64,000 nucleotides of DNA, taken from positions 992,001 through 1,056,000 of the forward strand of contig NZ_CP017668.1 of NCBI RefSeq assembly GCF_001808185.1, in the 5' to 3' direction. This DNA comes from Jeongeupia sp. USM3 (GTDB lineage: Bacteria > Pseudomonadota > Gammaproteobacteria > Burkholderiales > Chitinibacteraceae). A model generated the notes under the pieces. It had not been told where the DNA came from, ran no database searches, and saw only the letters and a program-made list of their open reading frames with translations. Positions 35,885 through 44,547 of the stretch are shown one piece after another; positions within the stretch are counted from its first letter, which is position 1, and every line of letters starts with the position of its first letter. The translations under genes were made by a program, and so were the position numbers.

Positions 35885-37183
35885 TTAGCCCAGGTTCACG
35901 AGGGTTTGCAGGATGGTGTCCTGCGCCGAGATCGTCTTGGCGTTGGCCTGATAGCTGCGCTGTGCGGTGATCAGGTTGACGAGTTCGGCGGTCAGGTCGA
36001 CGTTGGAATCCTCGAGCGCCGACGACTGCAGCGAGCCGAGGTTGCTCGAGCCCGGATCGCCGACGTTGGCCGAACCCGAGCCGAAGGTCTCGGCCCAGCG
36101 GTTGTCGCCGAGCGGCTGCAGCCCCTGGACGTTGGCAAAGTTCGCCAGCACGACCTGGCCGATCACCTTGGTCTGGCTGTTCGAATACGAGCCGACGATG
36201 ACACCGGACTTGTCGACGCTGATGCCGGTCAGCGTGCCGTCGGCATAGCCGTCCTGCGTGTACGTGGCACCGAAGGCGCTGCCGAACTGCGTGCTCTTGG
36301 CGAAGGTCACCGGGAAGGTGAACGGGCTGGTCGCGCCGTTCGGCGCCGCCAGTGCGGTCGTGAACGTGAAGCCGGCTGCATTGGTCGTCGGGTTCGAGAC
36401 GGTGTCGAGCTTGCCGTTGCCGTCGAAGTACAGATAAGCCTGCGTACCGGCGGTGCCGGTTGCCGGCACCGGGTTGGCACCGTCGAACGAGGTCTGCACT
36501 TCCCACTGGTTGGTCGCGGTCTTGGTGAAATAGAAGGTCAGGTTGTGGCGCACACCCTGCGCGTCGTAGACGCTCGCGGTCGTCGCGTCGGTGTAGGTGG
36601 TCGGGTCCTGGACGTTGAGCGGGCCGACGCCGGTCGGCGGTGCGGCGCGATTGATGATGGGCTTGCTGCCGTCGAGGTTGGTGATCATCGCCAGCCCGGC
36701 GTTCGAGAGCCCCGACGCGCCGGTGGCGGCGGCACCGACGTTGCCGACGGTCAGCTGCAACGGTTGCGGCACGCCACCCTTGTTCAGCAGGCCGCTGCGC
36801 GGGTCGACCGGCCAGCCGGTCAGCCGCTGGCTGCCGTTGACGATGTAGCCGCTGCGGTCGAGCTGGAACTGGCCGTTGCGGGTGTAGCTGACGTTGCCGG
36901 CCTGATCGACGACGCGATAGAAGCCGTTGCCGGTGATCGCCAGATCGAGCGGATTGCTCGAGCTGCTGATGTTGCCCTGGCCGAACTGCTGCGCGACGTT
37001 GTCGAGCCGCGTGCCGATGCCGGCGAGCGTGCCCGAATTGGCGAACGTCGCCGCGTAGATGTCGGCGAACTCGGCGCGCGAGCCCTTGAAACCGACGGTG
37101 CTGGCGTTGGCGATGTTGTTGCCGATCACGTCCAGGCTCTTGGACGACGCGTTCAGACCGCTCAAACCCTGCTGGAAACCCAT
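35885..37183 (-). CDS. flgE: Flagellar hook protein FlgE
   Basis: 432 residues. N-terminal GFQQGLSGLNASSKSLDVIG and NNIANASTVGFKGSRAEFAD, and C-terminal NVDLTAELVNLITAQRSYQA define the axial family, and the large variable middle fits a hook subunit. It polymerises into the flexible hook under FliK length control. It lies between flgD and flgF, with repeat sequence on both sides. Confidence 0.96.
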   Translation of the reverse strand: MGFQQGLSGLNASSKSLDVIGNNIANASTVGFKGSRAEFADIYAATFANSGTLAGIGTRLDNVAQQFGQGNISSSSNPLDLAITGNGFYRVVDQAGNVSYTRNGQFQLDRSGYIVNGSQRLTGWPVDPRSGLLNKGGVPQPLQLTVGNVGAAATGASGLSNAGLAMITNLDGSKPIINRAAPPTGVGPLNVQDPTTYTDATTASVYDAQGVRHNLTFYFTKTATNQWEVQTSFDGANPVPATGTAGTQAYLYFDGNGKLDTVSNPTTNAAGFTFTTALAAPNGATSPFTFPVTFAKSTQFGSAFGATYTQDGYADGTLTGISVDKSGVIVGSYSNSQTKVIGQVVLANFANVQGLQPLGDNRWAETFGSGSANVGDPGSSNLGSLQSSALEDSNVDLTAELVNLITAQRSYQANAKTISAQDTILQTLVNLG

Positions 37184-37243
37184 TACTGCCTCCGTTGGCC
37201 GGCAAGCCGGCCATTCTCATTCGAATTCAACGCACAAAGCGGT

Positions 37244-37290
37244 TAATGCCCCAAGGGCACTTCCTGCGGGCGCAAACCCAGTGCAATCGC
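37244..37290. repeat. Fragment of dispersed repeat, family B
   Basis: TGCCCCAAGGGCACTTCCTG and CGCAAACCCAGTGCAATCGC blocks, matching parts of the copies at 43310 and 23480; sits between flgD and flgE. Confidence 0.5.
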
Positions 37291-37292
37291 GC

Positions 37293-37964
37293 TTAGCGCA
37301 GCTGCTTGATCTTGGTGAAGTCGACGATGCTGCCGTCGGCCAGCTGGACCTTGGTGCCGTTGGCGGCGAGCGTGACGCTGGCGGCCTTCTGCCAGCCGAA
37401 CACGTCGATCGACTGCTCCTTGCCCGCGGCGTTGATGCTGGCCGCGAGCACGTGGTAGGAGCCGGCCGGTGCCTGCGTGCCGTCGGCGAGCTTGCCGTCC
37501 CACTTGACGTTGATGTAGCCGGTCTGCGACGCGGGGATGTCGACCTTCTCGATCACGTTGCCGGCCGCATCGACGATCGCCAGCTGGGTGCCCTTGTGGC
37601 CGGCCGGCAGCTCGACGCCGAGGTCGACGCCGTCCTTGCCGGGGTACTCGAGCCCCTTGACCGGCGCCATCACGTCCTTGCCGACGACGGCCGCCGCCTG
37701 CAGCCCCTGCGTGCCGGCCATGCCCGCCATCATCTGCGTCATCGTCGCGTTCAGCTGCTGGATGCCGGTGACCGTGTTGATCTGCGCCATCTGCGACGTG
37801 GTCTGGGCGTTGTCCATCGGGTTCATCGGGTCCTGGTTCTGCATCTGCGTGATCAGCAGCTTCAGGAAGCTCTGCTGCATGTCGGCAGCCTGGTCCTTGG
37901 CCTTGTCGGCCTTGGCATTGAGCGTGGTGTAGTCGAAACCGCTGGTGGCGTTGACGGCAGTCAT
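37293..37964 (-). CDS. flgD: Flagellar hook-capping (scaffold) protein FlgD
   Basis: 223 residues. The N-terminal signature FLKLLITQMQNQDPMNPMDN (about 32-51) is followed by an Ig-like FLG-D domain and a Tudor-like C-terminus. FlgD caps the growing hook and is removed at completion. It lies 24 bases after flgC. Confidence 0.95.
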   Translation of the reverse strand: MTAVNATSGFDYTTLNAKADKAKDQAADMQQSFLKLLITQMQNQDPMNPMDNAQTTSQMAQINTVTGIQQLNATMTQMMAGMAGTQGLQAAAVVGKDVMAPVKGLEYPGKDGVDLGVELPAGHKGTQLAIVDAAGNVIEKVDIPASQTGYINVKWDGKLADGTQAPAGSYHVLAASINAAGKEQSIDVFGWQKAASVTLAANGTKVQLADGSIVDFTKIKQLR

Positions 37965-37988
37965 GGTGTGCTCCTGTTCGCGCCGGGA

Positions 37989-38402
37989 TTAGATCTGGCC
38001 CAGCTGCAAGGTGCGCTGCAGCAGGGTCTTGGCGGTGTTCATCACGTCGGCGCTGGTCTGGTACGAGCGCGACGCCGAGATCATGTTGGTCATTTCCTCG
38101 ACGACGTTGACGTTGGGCATCGCCACGTAGCCGTTGGCGTCGGCCAGCGGGTTGGCCGGCTCGTACACCAGCCGCGGCGGCGCCTGGTCCTCGATCACGC
38201 CGGCGACGCGCACGCCCGGCGTGGCGGCGCTGCCACCGGGCAGCGGCGCAACCTGGAACACGACCTGACGGGCGCGGTAGGGCTGGCCGTTCGAGCTCGT
38301 TGCCGATTCGGCGTTGGCAAGGTTGCTGGCGACGGCGTTGAGGCGCTGCGATTGCGCCCGCATCGACGAGGCGGCGATATCGAATACCTGGAACAGGGAC
38401 AT
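37989..38402 (-). CDS. flgC: Flagellar proximal rod protein FlgC
   Basis: 137 residues, full length. MSLFQVFDIAASSMRAQSQR at the start and MPNVNVVEEMTNMISASRSY near the C-terminus are diagnostic. Rod component, eight bases downstream of flgB. Confidence 0.96.
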   Translation of the reverse strand: MSLFQVFDIAASSMRAQSQRLNAVASNLANAESATSSNGQPYRARQVVFQVAPLPGGSAATPGVRVAGVIEDQAPPRLVYEPANPLADANGYVAMPNVNVVEEMTNMISASRSYQTSADVMNTAKTLLQRTLQLGQI

Positions 38403-38410
38403 GGCGGGCC

Positions 38411-38815
38411 TTATTGATTGCTCAGGGCGTTCTTCAGCGACGAGATCCGGCCCTGCATGAAGGTCAGCGCGGCCTGGTAACGCATGGTGTTGTCGGCGAA
38501 CTGGCTCATCTCGGTGTCCATCTCGACGGTGTTGCCGTCGATCGCGCCCTGTGCCGGCACCCGGTAACCGAGTTGCGGCGCCAGCAGGTCGAACGCGGCA
38601 ACCGGCTGCAGGTGGCGCGGATCGGTCTGCTTCATCGCAGGCTGCGCAATGCCACCCATCGCGGCCTTGAACGCGGCGCCGAAGTCGAAATCGCGCGCCT
38701 TGTAGTTCGGCGTGTCGGCGTTGGCGATGTTCGCCGCCAGCACCTGCTGCCGCTCGCTGCGGAGCTTGAGCGCGGTTTCCTGCGGTTTGAAGTAATCGTC
38801 GAGGCGTCCGAGCAT
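38411..38815 (-). CDS. flgB: Flagellar proximal rod protein FlgB
   Basis: 134 residues with NIANADTPNYKARDFDF (about 31-47) and the C-terminal MDTEMSQFADNTMRYQAALT. First gene of the flgBCDEFGHIJKL run. A near-consensus sigma-54 promoter is 40 bases upstream. flgA, flgM and flgN, often next to flgB, are not in this window. Confidence 0.95.
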   Translation of the reverse strand: MLGRLDDYFKPQETALKLRSERQQVLAANIANADTPNYKARDFDFGAAFKAAMGGIAQPAMKQTDPRHLQPVAAFDLLAPQLGYRVPAQGAIDGNTVEMDTEMSQFADNTMRYQAALTFMQGRISSLKNALSNQ

Positions 38816-38854
38816 CGGAAAAATCCCGGCAATGAATCAGAGAGTTCTCATATA

Positions 38855-38870
38855 AGCAGGAAGCGTGCCA
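38855..38870 (-). promoter_or_regulatory. Sigma-54 (RpoN) promoter for the flgB operon
   Basis: On the minus strand TGGCACGCTTCCTGCT matches the -24/-12 consensus (TGGCACG, four bases, TTGCW) at all but one fixed position, with the invariant GG and GC ten bases apart. A start of transcription near 38843 gives a short leader to the flgB ATG at 38815. Sigma-54 control of hook-basal-body genes is established in many polar-flagellated proteobacteria. Confidence 0.8.
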
Positions 38871-38884
38871 CCGGTTGCCGCGAG

Positions 38885-38952
38885 AAAAAACAAGGCCCGG
38901 CTTCGAGGGCCGGGCCTGCTAGCAACGGTACGGCGGCAAGTTTTGCCGCCCT
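38885..38952 (-). terminator. Terminator (and second hairpin) after the DUF2325 gene
   Basis: On the minus strand GGCCCGGC...GCCGGGCC is followed by TTGTTTTTT (38885-38917), a good intrinsic terminator. A second hairpin GGCGGCAA/TTGCCGCC lies at about 38931-38952. Confidence 0.75.
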
Positions 38953-38989
38953 GCTGCCGGGGGTATCCATTACCGGTGGTGCATGCCAC

Positions 38990-39319
38990 CTAGTGCAGCT
39001 TGCGCTGCGGGCAGGTGTCGCACGGGTTGGTCGCACAGTGGCCGAGCTTGTCGAGCGTTTGCGACAGCGAGCACACCGAGCGGCGGCAGGCGACGAAGCG
39101 GATGTTCTCCTCGTTGGCCAACTCGCGGTAGTGGCGCATCACGTTGTGGCCGAGGAAGTCGGTGAACAGGATGATCAGGTCGACCCCCTTGAGGCTGGCC
39201 GGCTTGCGCTGGTGCGCGGCGTGGCGGCCGGAGACGTGCTTGTGGATGGTAATGCCGTAGCGGCCCAGCAGGTCGGGGATGTTGCCGAGCACGTCGGCGC
39301 CCACAAGGTAAGCGTTCAT
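38990..39319 (-). CDS. DUF2325 domain protein
   Basis: 109 residues from the ATG at 39319, with AGGAAG seven bases upstream; the longer frame lacks this. Starts MNAYLVGADVLGNIPDLLGR, with KGVDLIILFTDFLGHNVMRHY in the middle and five cysteines toward the C-terminus (VACRRSVCS, HCATNPCDTCPQ). DUF2325 proteins are small Rossmann-like proteins of unknown function; the C-terminal CxxxxCxxC arrangement could bind iron or zinc. A Fur-like box lies about 65 bases upstream, suggesting iron control. Confidence 0.8.
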   Translation of the reverse strand: MNAYLVGADVLGNIPDLLGRYGITIHKHVSGRHAAHQRKPASLKGVDLIILFTDFLGHNVMRHYRELANEENIRFVACRRSVCSLSQTLDKLGHCATNPCDTCPQRKLH

Positions 39320-39383
39320 CGGTTTTCTTCCTATGTATGATGAGATTGTTCCGGCTTGTGCCGCCGGTGCAGTGCATTCAAAC

Positions 39384-39402
39384 ATAAATGAGATTCATTA
39401 TC
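39384..39402. promoter_or_regulatory. Fur-box-like palindrome
   Basis: Matches the 19-base Fur consensus at 14 positions, with the right half TTCATTATC nearly perfect. It sits in the 151-base divergent region between the DUF2325 gene (minus) and the MscS gene (plus) in a short AT-rich patch. Either or both genes could be under Fur control. Confidence 0.55.
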
Positions 39403-39470
39403 AATAAAGAAATGGGACGCCCTCGGCCGCCCGCCCGACGAATGGCAAACCACCACTGAACCCGACTCCC

Positions 39471-41093
39471 ATGCGCCTCCTTGCCCTCCTCCTGCTCTGC
39501 CTGTCCCTGTTCGCCCACGCCGACGATGCGTCGGCCCCGGCAATCTCGACCCCCGCGGCATCGACCGTCGCCACGGCCGAAGCCACGCTGACGATCAACA
39601 ACCGCAACATCGCCACCTTCCGCAGCAATCTGCTCGGCTCGACGCCGCAGCAGCGCCTCGAGGCCGCCGACAAGCGCATCCGCCGGCTGCTCGGCGACGC
39701 CACGCCGCTGAAGCTCGAAACGCGGACCAACGTCGAAGGCGGCGCGCTGCTGTACGACGGCAACCCGCTGTTCTTCGTCAGCAGCGCCGACGTCGACACG
39801 CTGTCCGGCGAAACGCTGAACGGCAACCTCGAGCACTCGAAGGCGGCGCTGACCGAGTTGTTCAACGACGCCCGCGGCTTCAACCAGCCGCAGCAATGGC
39901 TGTTCGCGATCGCCAAGGCGGCCGCGGCAACGCTGCTGTTCGCGCTGTCGCTGTGGCTGCTGAACCGGCTGTGGCTGCTGTGGAACCAGTTGCTGCGCTT
40001 CGTGCTTGCCAAGCTGATCCACAAGCTGCGCGACGTGCGCAACGTCGTGCCGATCCGGCTGATCAAGCTCAGCCTGCGTCTGGTCGGCTACCTGGTGTTC
40101 TGGCCGAGCGCGCTGGCGCTCGGCTATGTGTGGATGTCGTACGTGCTGCGCCAGTTTCCGTATACGCGGATCTGGGGCGAGCAGCTCGATGCGGCGGTGC
40201 TCAAGCTCTTGAGCCAGTTCGCCGTCGCCATCCTCTCGGCGCTGCCGAGCCTGGCCGTCGTCGTGCTGATCCTGCTGCTGACGCGCTGGACCGTCCGCGG
40301 CATCAACTACCTGTTCGTCCAGGTCGAATCGGGCCGGGTCCAGCTCGGCTTCTTCGACGCCGACACCGCCGCGACGACGCGCAAGCTGCTGTCGGTTGCC
40401 GCGTGGCTGTTCGCCGTCGCGATGATCTACCCCTACCTGCCCGGCGCGAACACCGACGCGTTCAAGGGGCTGAGCGTCATCGTCGGCCTGATGGTCTCGC
40501 TCGGCGCGTCGAGCGTCGTCGGCCAGTTCGCATCGGGGCTGATCCTGATCTATTCGCGCTCGATCAAGGTCGGCGAATACGTGCAGATCGGCGACGAGGA
40601 AGGCACGGTGATGGAGATCGGCATGTTCGCGACCAAGGTCCACACCAATCTGCGCGAGGAGGTCAGCATCCCGAACTCGGTGCTGGTCAGCCAGAGCGTG
40701 AAGAACTTCTCGCGACTGGCGCGCGGCGGCGGCGTGATCTGCAAGATCGCCGTCACCATCGGCTACGACACGCCGTGGCGCCAGGTCCACGCGATGCTGC
40801 TCGAAGCCGCCCGCCGCACCGCGGGGCTGCGGCAGGATCCGTCGTCGGTGGTCTACCAGACCGCGCTGTCGGACTTCTACGTCGAATACCACCTGCGCTT
40901 CGCGCTCGACGAACCGCGCCTGCGGCTGCAGATCCTGTCCGAACTGCACGGCAATGTGCAGGACGTATTCAACGAATACGGCGTGCAGATCATGTCGCCG
41001 AACTACGAAGCCGACCCGGAGACGCCGAAGATGGTCAAACCGGAAGACTTCTACCTCGCGCCGGCGCAGCGGCCCGAAGGCGCCCGGCCGTGA
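39471..41093 (+). CDS. Mechanosensitive ion channel, MscS family
   Basis: 540 residues: signal peptide (RLLALLLLCLSLFAHA), a periplasmic region to about residue 150, four or five membrane segments, and the MscS pore and beta domain. The pore helix is the Gly/Ala-rich LSVIVGLMVSLGASSVVGQF (about 333-352), followed by the vestibule domain (VGEYVQIGDEEGTVMEIG). It releases solutes on hypo-osmotic shock. Longer than E. coli MscS (286), so of the extended MscS-like type. Confidence 0.93.
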   Translation: MRLLALLLLCLSLFAHADDASAPAISTPAASTVATAEATLTINNRNIATFRSNLLGSTPQQRLEAADKRIRRLLGDATPLKLETRTNVEGGALLYDGNPLFFVSSADVDTLSGETLNGNLEHSKAALTELFNDARGFNQPQQWLFAIAKAAAATLLFALSLWLLNRLWLLWNQLLRFVLAKLIHKLRDVRNVVPIRLIKLSLRLVGYLVFWPSALALGYVWMSYVLRQFPYTRIWGEQLDAAVLKLLSQFAVAILSALPSLAVVVLILLLTRWTVRGINYLFVQVESGRVQLGFFDADTAATTRKLLSVAAWLFAVAMIYPYLPGANTDAFKGLSVIVGLMVSLGASSVVGQFASGLILIYSRSIKVGEYVQIGDEEGTVMEIGMFATKVHTNLREEVSIPNSVLVSQSVKNFSRLARGGGVICKIAVTIGYDTPWRQVHAMLLEAARRTAGLRQDPSSVVYQTALSDFYVEYHLRFALDEPRLRLQILSELHGNVQDVFNEYGVQIMSPNYEADPETPKMVKPEDFYLAPAQRPEGARP

Positions 41094-41372
41094 ACCCGGC
41101 CAGGGTCGACCGCACCAGGGGCCGCGTCTTTGAGGACCTGCCAAGGCATGCGCGGCCGACCTGCGGCTGATCGGCATCACCGAGCCCGGCCAGCTGGCCG
41201 GGCGCGATCCGTACGCGCTGTACGAGCTGCTGGCATGGCCACCGCAACCCGGCAGGATCCGTGCATGCTCGATGTCTTCATCCCGATCGTCCGCTTTGCC
41301 GACGGCGAAGCGCCGCGGCCGTGGTGGCACTACACGGCCGAGCGCAAGCGCCGCCTGTCCGGCCCGTGCTGA
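41090..41372 (+). pseudogene. Decayed Cdd1-type (helix-hairpin-helix, 'pathogenicity locus') gene
   Basis: Reading three frames in turn gives one recognisable protein: VFEDLP from 41126 in the first frame, KACAADLRLIGITEPGQL and RDPYALYELL from 41143 in the second, and QDPCMLDVFIPIVRF...PWWHYTAERKRRL in the third, ending at TGA 41370-41372. This is the order and wording of the small Cdd1 family. The helix-hairpin-helix turn residues after LP are missing (deletion near 41142), and a second frameshift lies near 41232-41240. The GTG start would overlap the mscS stop. Confidence 0.72.
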
Positions 41373-41479
41373 ACCCTTTGCACCGGCCACCGGCCCGCGC
41401 CGGCGAATGAGGGCTGCGGCAAACGCAGGCCGCCGTTTTCGGTGCTAGATTCGGCCCATCTCCCGCCTGCCCGCCGACC

Positions 41480-42688
41480 ATGCACCGCCTCCCGTCCGCC
41501 ACCGCCGCCCGGCCCGCCATTCCACGCACGGTCTGGGCGCTCGGCCTCGTCAGCCTGTTCATGGACCTCTCGTCCGAGCTGACCCACGCGCTGCTGCCGC
41601 TGTTCCTCGTCGGCACGCTCGGCGCGAGCGCGCTGACGGTCGGGATCATCGAGGGCATTGCCGAGGCGACCGCGCTGGCGGTCAAGGTGTTCTCGGGTGC
41701 GATCAGCGATTTCATCGGCCGGCGCAAGGGGCTGCTGCTGCTCGGCTACGGGCTGGCGGCGCTGACCAAGCCGCTGTTCCCGCTGGCGACGTCGATCGAC
41801 ACCGTGTTCACCGCGCGCTTTCTCGACCGGATCGGCAAGGGCATACGCGGTGCACCGCGCGACGCGCTGGTCGCCGATGTCGCGCCGGCCGAAATCCGCG
41901 GCGCGTGCTTCGGACTGCGCCAGTCGATGGACACCATCGGCGCCTTCCTCGGCCCGCTGCTCGCGATCGCGCTGATGCTCGTGCTCGGCGGCCAGATCCA
42001 GTGGGTGCTGTGGTTTGCGGTGATCCCGGCCTTCATTGCCGTCGCGCTGATCATCACCGGCGTGCAGGAGCCCGAGTCCGCCGCGCCGCGCCGGCGCTTT
42101 AGCTCGCCGATCCACTGGCGGGCGCTGCGCGCGTTCTCGCCCGCGTACTGGTGGGTCGTGCTGATCGGCGCGGTGTTCACCCTCGCGCGCTTCAGCGAAG
42201 CCTTCCTGGTGCTGCGCGCACAGGAACTCGGCCTGTCGGCCACCTGGGTGCCGCTGGCGATGGTCGTGATGGCGCTCGCCTACACCCTGTCGGCCTACCC
42301 GGTCGGCAGGCTGTCGGACCGGATGAACCGGACGACCCTGCTCGCCGTCGGCCTGCTGCTGCTGGTGCTCGCCGACCTGGTGCTGGCACGGCTGGCGTCG
42401 ATCGGCGGGCTGATGTTCGGCGTCGCGCTGTGGGGGCTGCACATGGGTTTCAGCCAGGGCGTGCTGGCGACCATGGTCGCCGACACCACGCCGCAGACGC
42501 TCAAGGGCACCGCCTTCGGCGTGTTCAATCTGGTCTGCGGCGTGGCGATGCTGCTGGCCAGCATCGTCGCCGGCTGGCTGTGGGAAAGCCACGGCTCGGC
42601 GACGACCTTCCACGCCGGCGCGCTCTTCGCCGCGCTGGCGCTGCTGATGCTGTGCGGCCGCCGGCTGCTGCGGCCGGCGGCCGCCTGA
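41480..42688 (+). CDS. Major facilitator superfamily transporter
   Basis: 402 residues with twelve predicted membrane segments. The MFS loop 2-3 motif is GAISDFIGRRKGLLLLGYG (about residues 74-92), with FLDRIGKGIRGAPRDALVAD around 118-137 marking a subgroup of DHA-type exporters. Substrate unknown. It stands alone, followed after 49 bases by a convergent gene. Confidence 0.85.
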   Translation: MHRLPSATAARPAIPRTVWALGLVSLFMDLSSELTHALLPLFLVGTLGASALTVGIIEGIAEATALAVKVFSGAISDFIGRRKGLLLLGYGLAALTKPLFPLATSIDTVFTARFLDRIGKGIRGAPRDALVADVAPAEIRGACFGLRQSMDTIGAFLGPLLAIALMLVLGGQIQWVLWFAVIPAFIAVALIITGVQEPESAAPRRRFSSPIHWRALRAFSPAYWWVVLIGAVFTLARFSEAFLVLRAQELGLSATWVPLAMVVMALAYTLSAYPVGRLSDRMNRTTLLAVGLLLLVLADLVLARLASIGGLMFGVALWGLHMGFSQGVLATMVADTTPQTLKGTAFGVFNLVCGVAMLLASIVAGWLWESHGSATTFHAGALFAALALLMLCGRRLLRPAAA

Positions 42689-42691
42689 ACC

Positions 42692-42755
42692 GGTCAGCGC
42701 TTGCGGGTCTGGTCGTCCGCGCTTGCGGGTCTGATCATCAGCGCTTGCGCGCGTA
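42692..42755. repeat. Short tandem duplication at the 3' end of the DUF1579 gene
   Basis: CGCTTGCGGGTCTGGTCGTC and CGCTTGCGGGTCTGATCATC follow one another and a third partial unit (CGCTTGCGCGCG) lies in the coding end. It appears to be local duplication of the final codons (Arg-Lys-Arg-stop). Confidence 0.6.
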
Positions 42756-43220
42756 GCGCGCGGTCATGAACGGCGTCCACTTGCCGTCGGCGCCCTGTCC
42801 TTCCGAACGCATCACCCGGTGGTCGGCGTCGACGATTTCGATCACGTCGTGGTAATTGCCCGTCTGGCCCGGGTTCATGCAGTCGGGGCCGGACGACGAC
42901 AGCGTCAGGATGCGGCCACCGGCGTCAAGCTCGCCGTCGTAGACCCATAGATGCGTCATCATCGACCCGACCCAGCTGCCGGTGAAGCGCTGCCGCTCGG
43001 CGTTGAACCCCAGCGTCATCAGCATCGTGCACGGATCGCCGTCGGGCATCGTCCCCTGCCCCTCGCACAGCACCCAGATGTCGCCGAGCGCGCGGACCGA
43101 TTCGCTGCCGCTGCTTTTCTCTGCCGGCTGCCCCGGCGGCCCCTGCATCTCGCACTCGAACGTCCAGTCGCCCAGCAGTTGTTGCAGCCAGCGGTGCTGC
43201 TGCAGGACTTCGGTTTTCAT
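42738..43220 (-). CDS. DUF1579 family protein
   Basis: 160 residues from the ATG at 43220, placed by GGAG six bases upstream. Opens HRWLQQLLGDWTFECEMQGP, the DUF1579 signature, and continues as a single beta-barrel-like domain with conserved Gly/Trp (GSWVGSMMTHLWVYDGEL). Cytoplasmic, function unknown; members are often found near SRPBCC proteins, and here two SRPBCC genes lie 0.8 kb away. Confidence 0.82.
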   Translation of the reverse strand: MKTEVLQQHRWLQQLLGDWTFECEMQGPPGQPAEKSSGSESVRALGDIWVLCEGQGTMPDGDPCTMLMTLGFNAERQRFTGSWVGSMMTHLWVYDGELDAGGRILTLSSSGPDCMNPGQTGNYHDVIEIVDADHRVMRSEGQGADGKWTPFMTARYARKR

Positions 43221-43309
43221 GGCCGGCTCCTTCATGTACTGAAGCTGCCAGCCTAGTCGGCAAAGCGGTGCAGCAAGGCCGTCAGCTGCCGAATGGCAGG
43301 CAGGACGTT

Positions 43310-43456
43310 AGAACGGCGAACAAAACCCAGTGCAACGGTGCCAGCAAGGCGTGCAACGCGTCCCGCGGGGGCTTCCTTCGGTCGCAACAGCGCAGGCGCG
43401 CACGGCCAGCAGGGTTTGCGCCCCGCAGGATGCGCCCTTGGGGTACTCGCCGTTCT
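43310..43456. repeat. Family B repeat with 10-bp terminal inverted repeats (MITE-like)
   Basis: 147 bases bounded by AGAACGGCGA (43310-43319) and the exact reverse complement TCGCCGTTCT (43447-43456). Internal blocks AACAAAACCCAGTGCAACGG, GTGCCAGCAAGGCG, GCTTCCTTCGG and GGCCAGCAGGGTTTGCG match other copies. One end touches the stop codon of the FKBP gene. Confidence 0.8.
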
Positions 43457-43797
43457 CAATCGTCGCGGGTCAGCACTTCCAGCAATTCGATCTCGAAGAC
43501 CAGGTTCGAGTTGGGCTTGATCAGCGCGCCAATCTGCCGCTCGCCGTAGGCCAGATGCGCCGGCACGTACAGCCTGCGCTTGCCGCCGACCTTCATCCCC
43601 ATCATCCCCTGATCCCAGCCCTTGATCACCCGTCCGGTGCCGATCACGCACTGGAACGGCTGGCCGCGGTCGTGCGACGAATCGAACTTCGTCCCGTCTT
43701 CCAGCCAGCCGGTGTAATGGGTGCGGATCAGCGCGCCCTTGACGGCTTCCTTGCCGTCGCCAATGGCCAGGTCTTCGATCCGGAGTTCATTGCTCAT
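43456..43797 (-). CDS. FKBP-type peptidyl-prolyl isomerase
   Basis: 113 residues from the ATG at 43797 (MSNELRIEDLAIGDGKEA). One FKBP domain: VKGALIRTHYTGWLEDGTKFDSS, then GRVIKGWDQGMMGMKVGGKR and the C-terminal NLVFEIELLEV strand. No signal peptide, so it acts in the cytoplasm on prolyl bonds during folding. Different from the SlyD-type FKBP at 57146. Confidence 0.93.
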   Translation of the reverse strand: MSNELRIEDLAIGDGKEAVKGALIRTHYTGWLEDGTKFDSSHDRGQPFQCVIGTGRVIKGWDQGMMGMKVGGKRRLYVPAHLAYGERQIGALIKPNSNLVFEIELLEVLTRDD

Positions 43798-44056
43798 GGT
43801 GGGCCTCGAAACGGTCAGGATTAAGAAGCGGCGGATTTTACCACCGCGGCCATCGCCCCCGTCCATCGGCCCGCCGCCGTGCCGCCGCCCCGGCCCGGTT
43901 CCAGCAGCGGCGCCGCTTCAGGCCGGGCTGCCGCGCCGGACTCCCGAACGTCGCCACCTCATAAGGCAACCCATTGGTTGCAATTTATAGACGGACTCGC
44001 ATACTGCAAAATGCAACCATAAAGTTGCATGAATGCAGTCGAAAAGGAGCCGTACC

Positions 44057-44536
44057 ATGAACGACTACAGCCAAAGCCTCGTGCTCGCCGCACCGCCGAC
44101 GCGCGCCTACGCCGCCCTCACCACCGCCGCCGGCCTGCGCGGCTGGTGGACGCAGGGTTGCGATGTCGACACCCATGTCGGCGGCAGCCTGCAGTTCCGC
44201 TTCGGGCCGCACTATATGCACATGCGCATCGAAGCGCTGGCGCCGCCGGCCGAGGTGCGCTGGCTGTGCACTGCCGCGCATACCGATATCGATGCCTTTA
44301 CCCGCAAGGACGAATGGGTCGGCACGCGGCTGGCGTTCCGGCTCACCGCCACCGGCGACGGCCAGACCCGGCTGGACTTCGTCCACATCGGGCTGGTGCC
44401 GGAATTCGAGTGCTACGATTTATGCCGGAACGGCTGGCAGCACTTCCTCGCCAGCCTGCAGCAGTACGTGGCCACCGGCACCGGCACGCCGTACCGCCCG
44501 GCCGAACCGCACCCTGCCGTACCCATCGCCGCCTGA
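44057..44536 (+). CDS. SRPBCC (AHSA1-like) domain protein
   Basis: 159 residues from the ATG at 44057 with AAGGAG upstream. Starts YSQSLVLAAPPTRAYAALTT and has the GLRGWWTQGCDVDTHVGGSL segment of the START/AHSA1 superfamily, a helix-grip fold binding hydrophobic ligands. Ligand unknown. First of a three-gene run: SRPBCC, SRPBCC, ArsR. Confidence 0.85.
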   Translation: MNDYSQSLVLAAPPTRAYAALTTAAGLRGWWTQGCDVDTHVGGSLQFRFGPHYMHMRIEALAPPAEVRWLCTAAHTDIDAFTRKDEWVGTRLAFRLTATGDGQTRLDFVHIGLVPEFECYDLCRNGWQHFLASLQQYVATGTGTPYRPAEPHPAVPIAA

Positions 44537-44547
44537 AGGACGACACC

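Noticed and set aside
27300..43460. CRISPR-like array from the dispersed repeats
   Set aside because: Repeats are 100-160 bases, far apart and in both orientations, with no regular short repeats or spacers and no cas genes.
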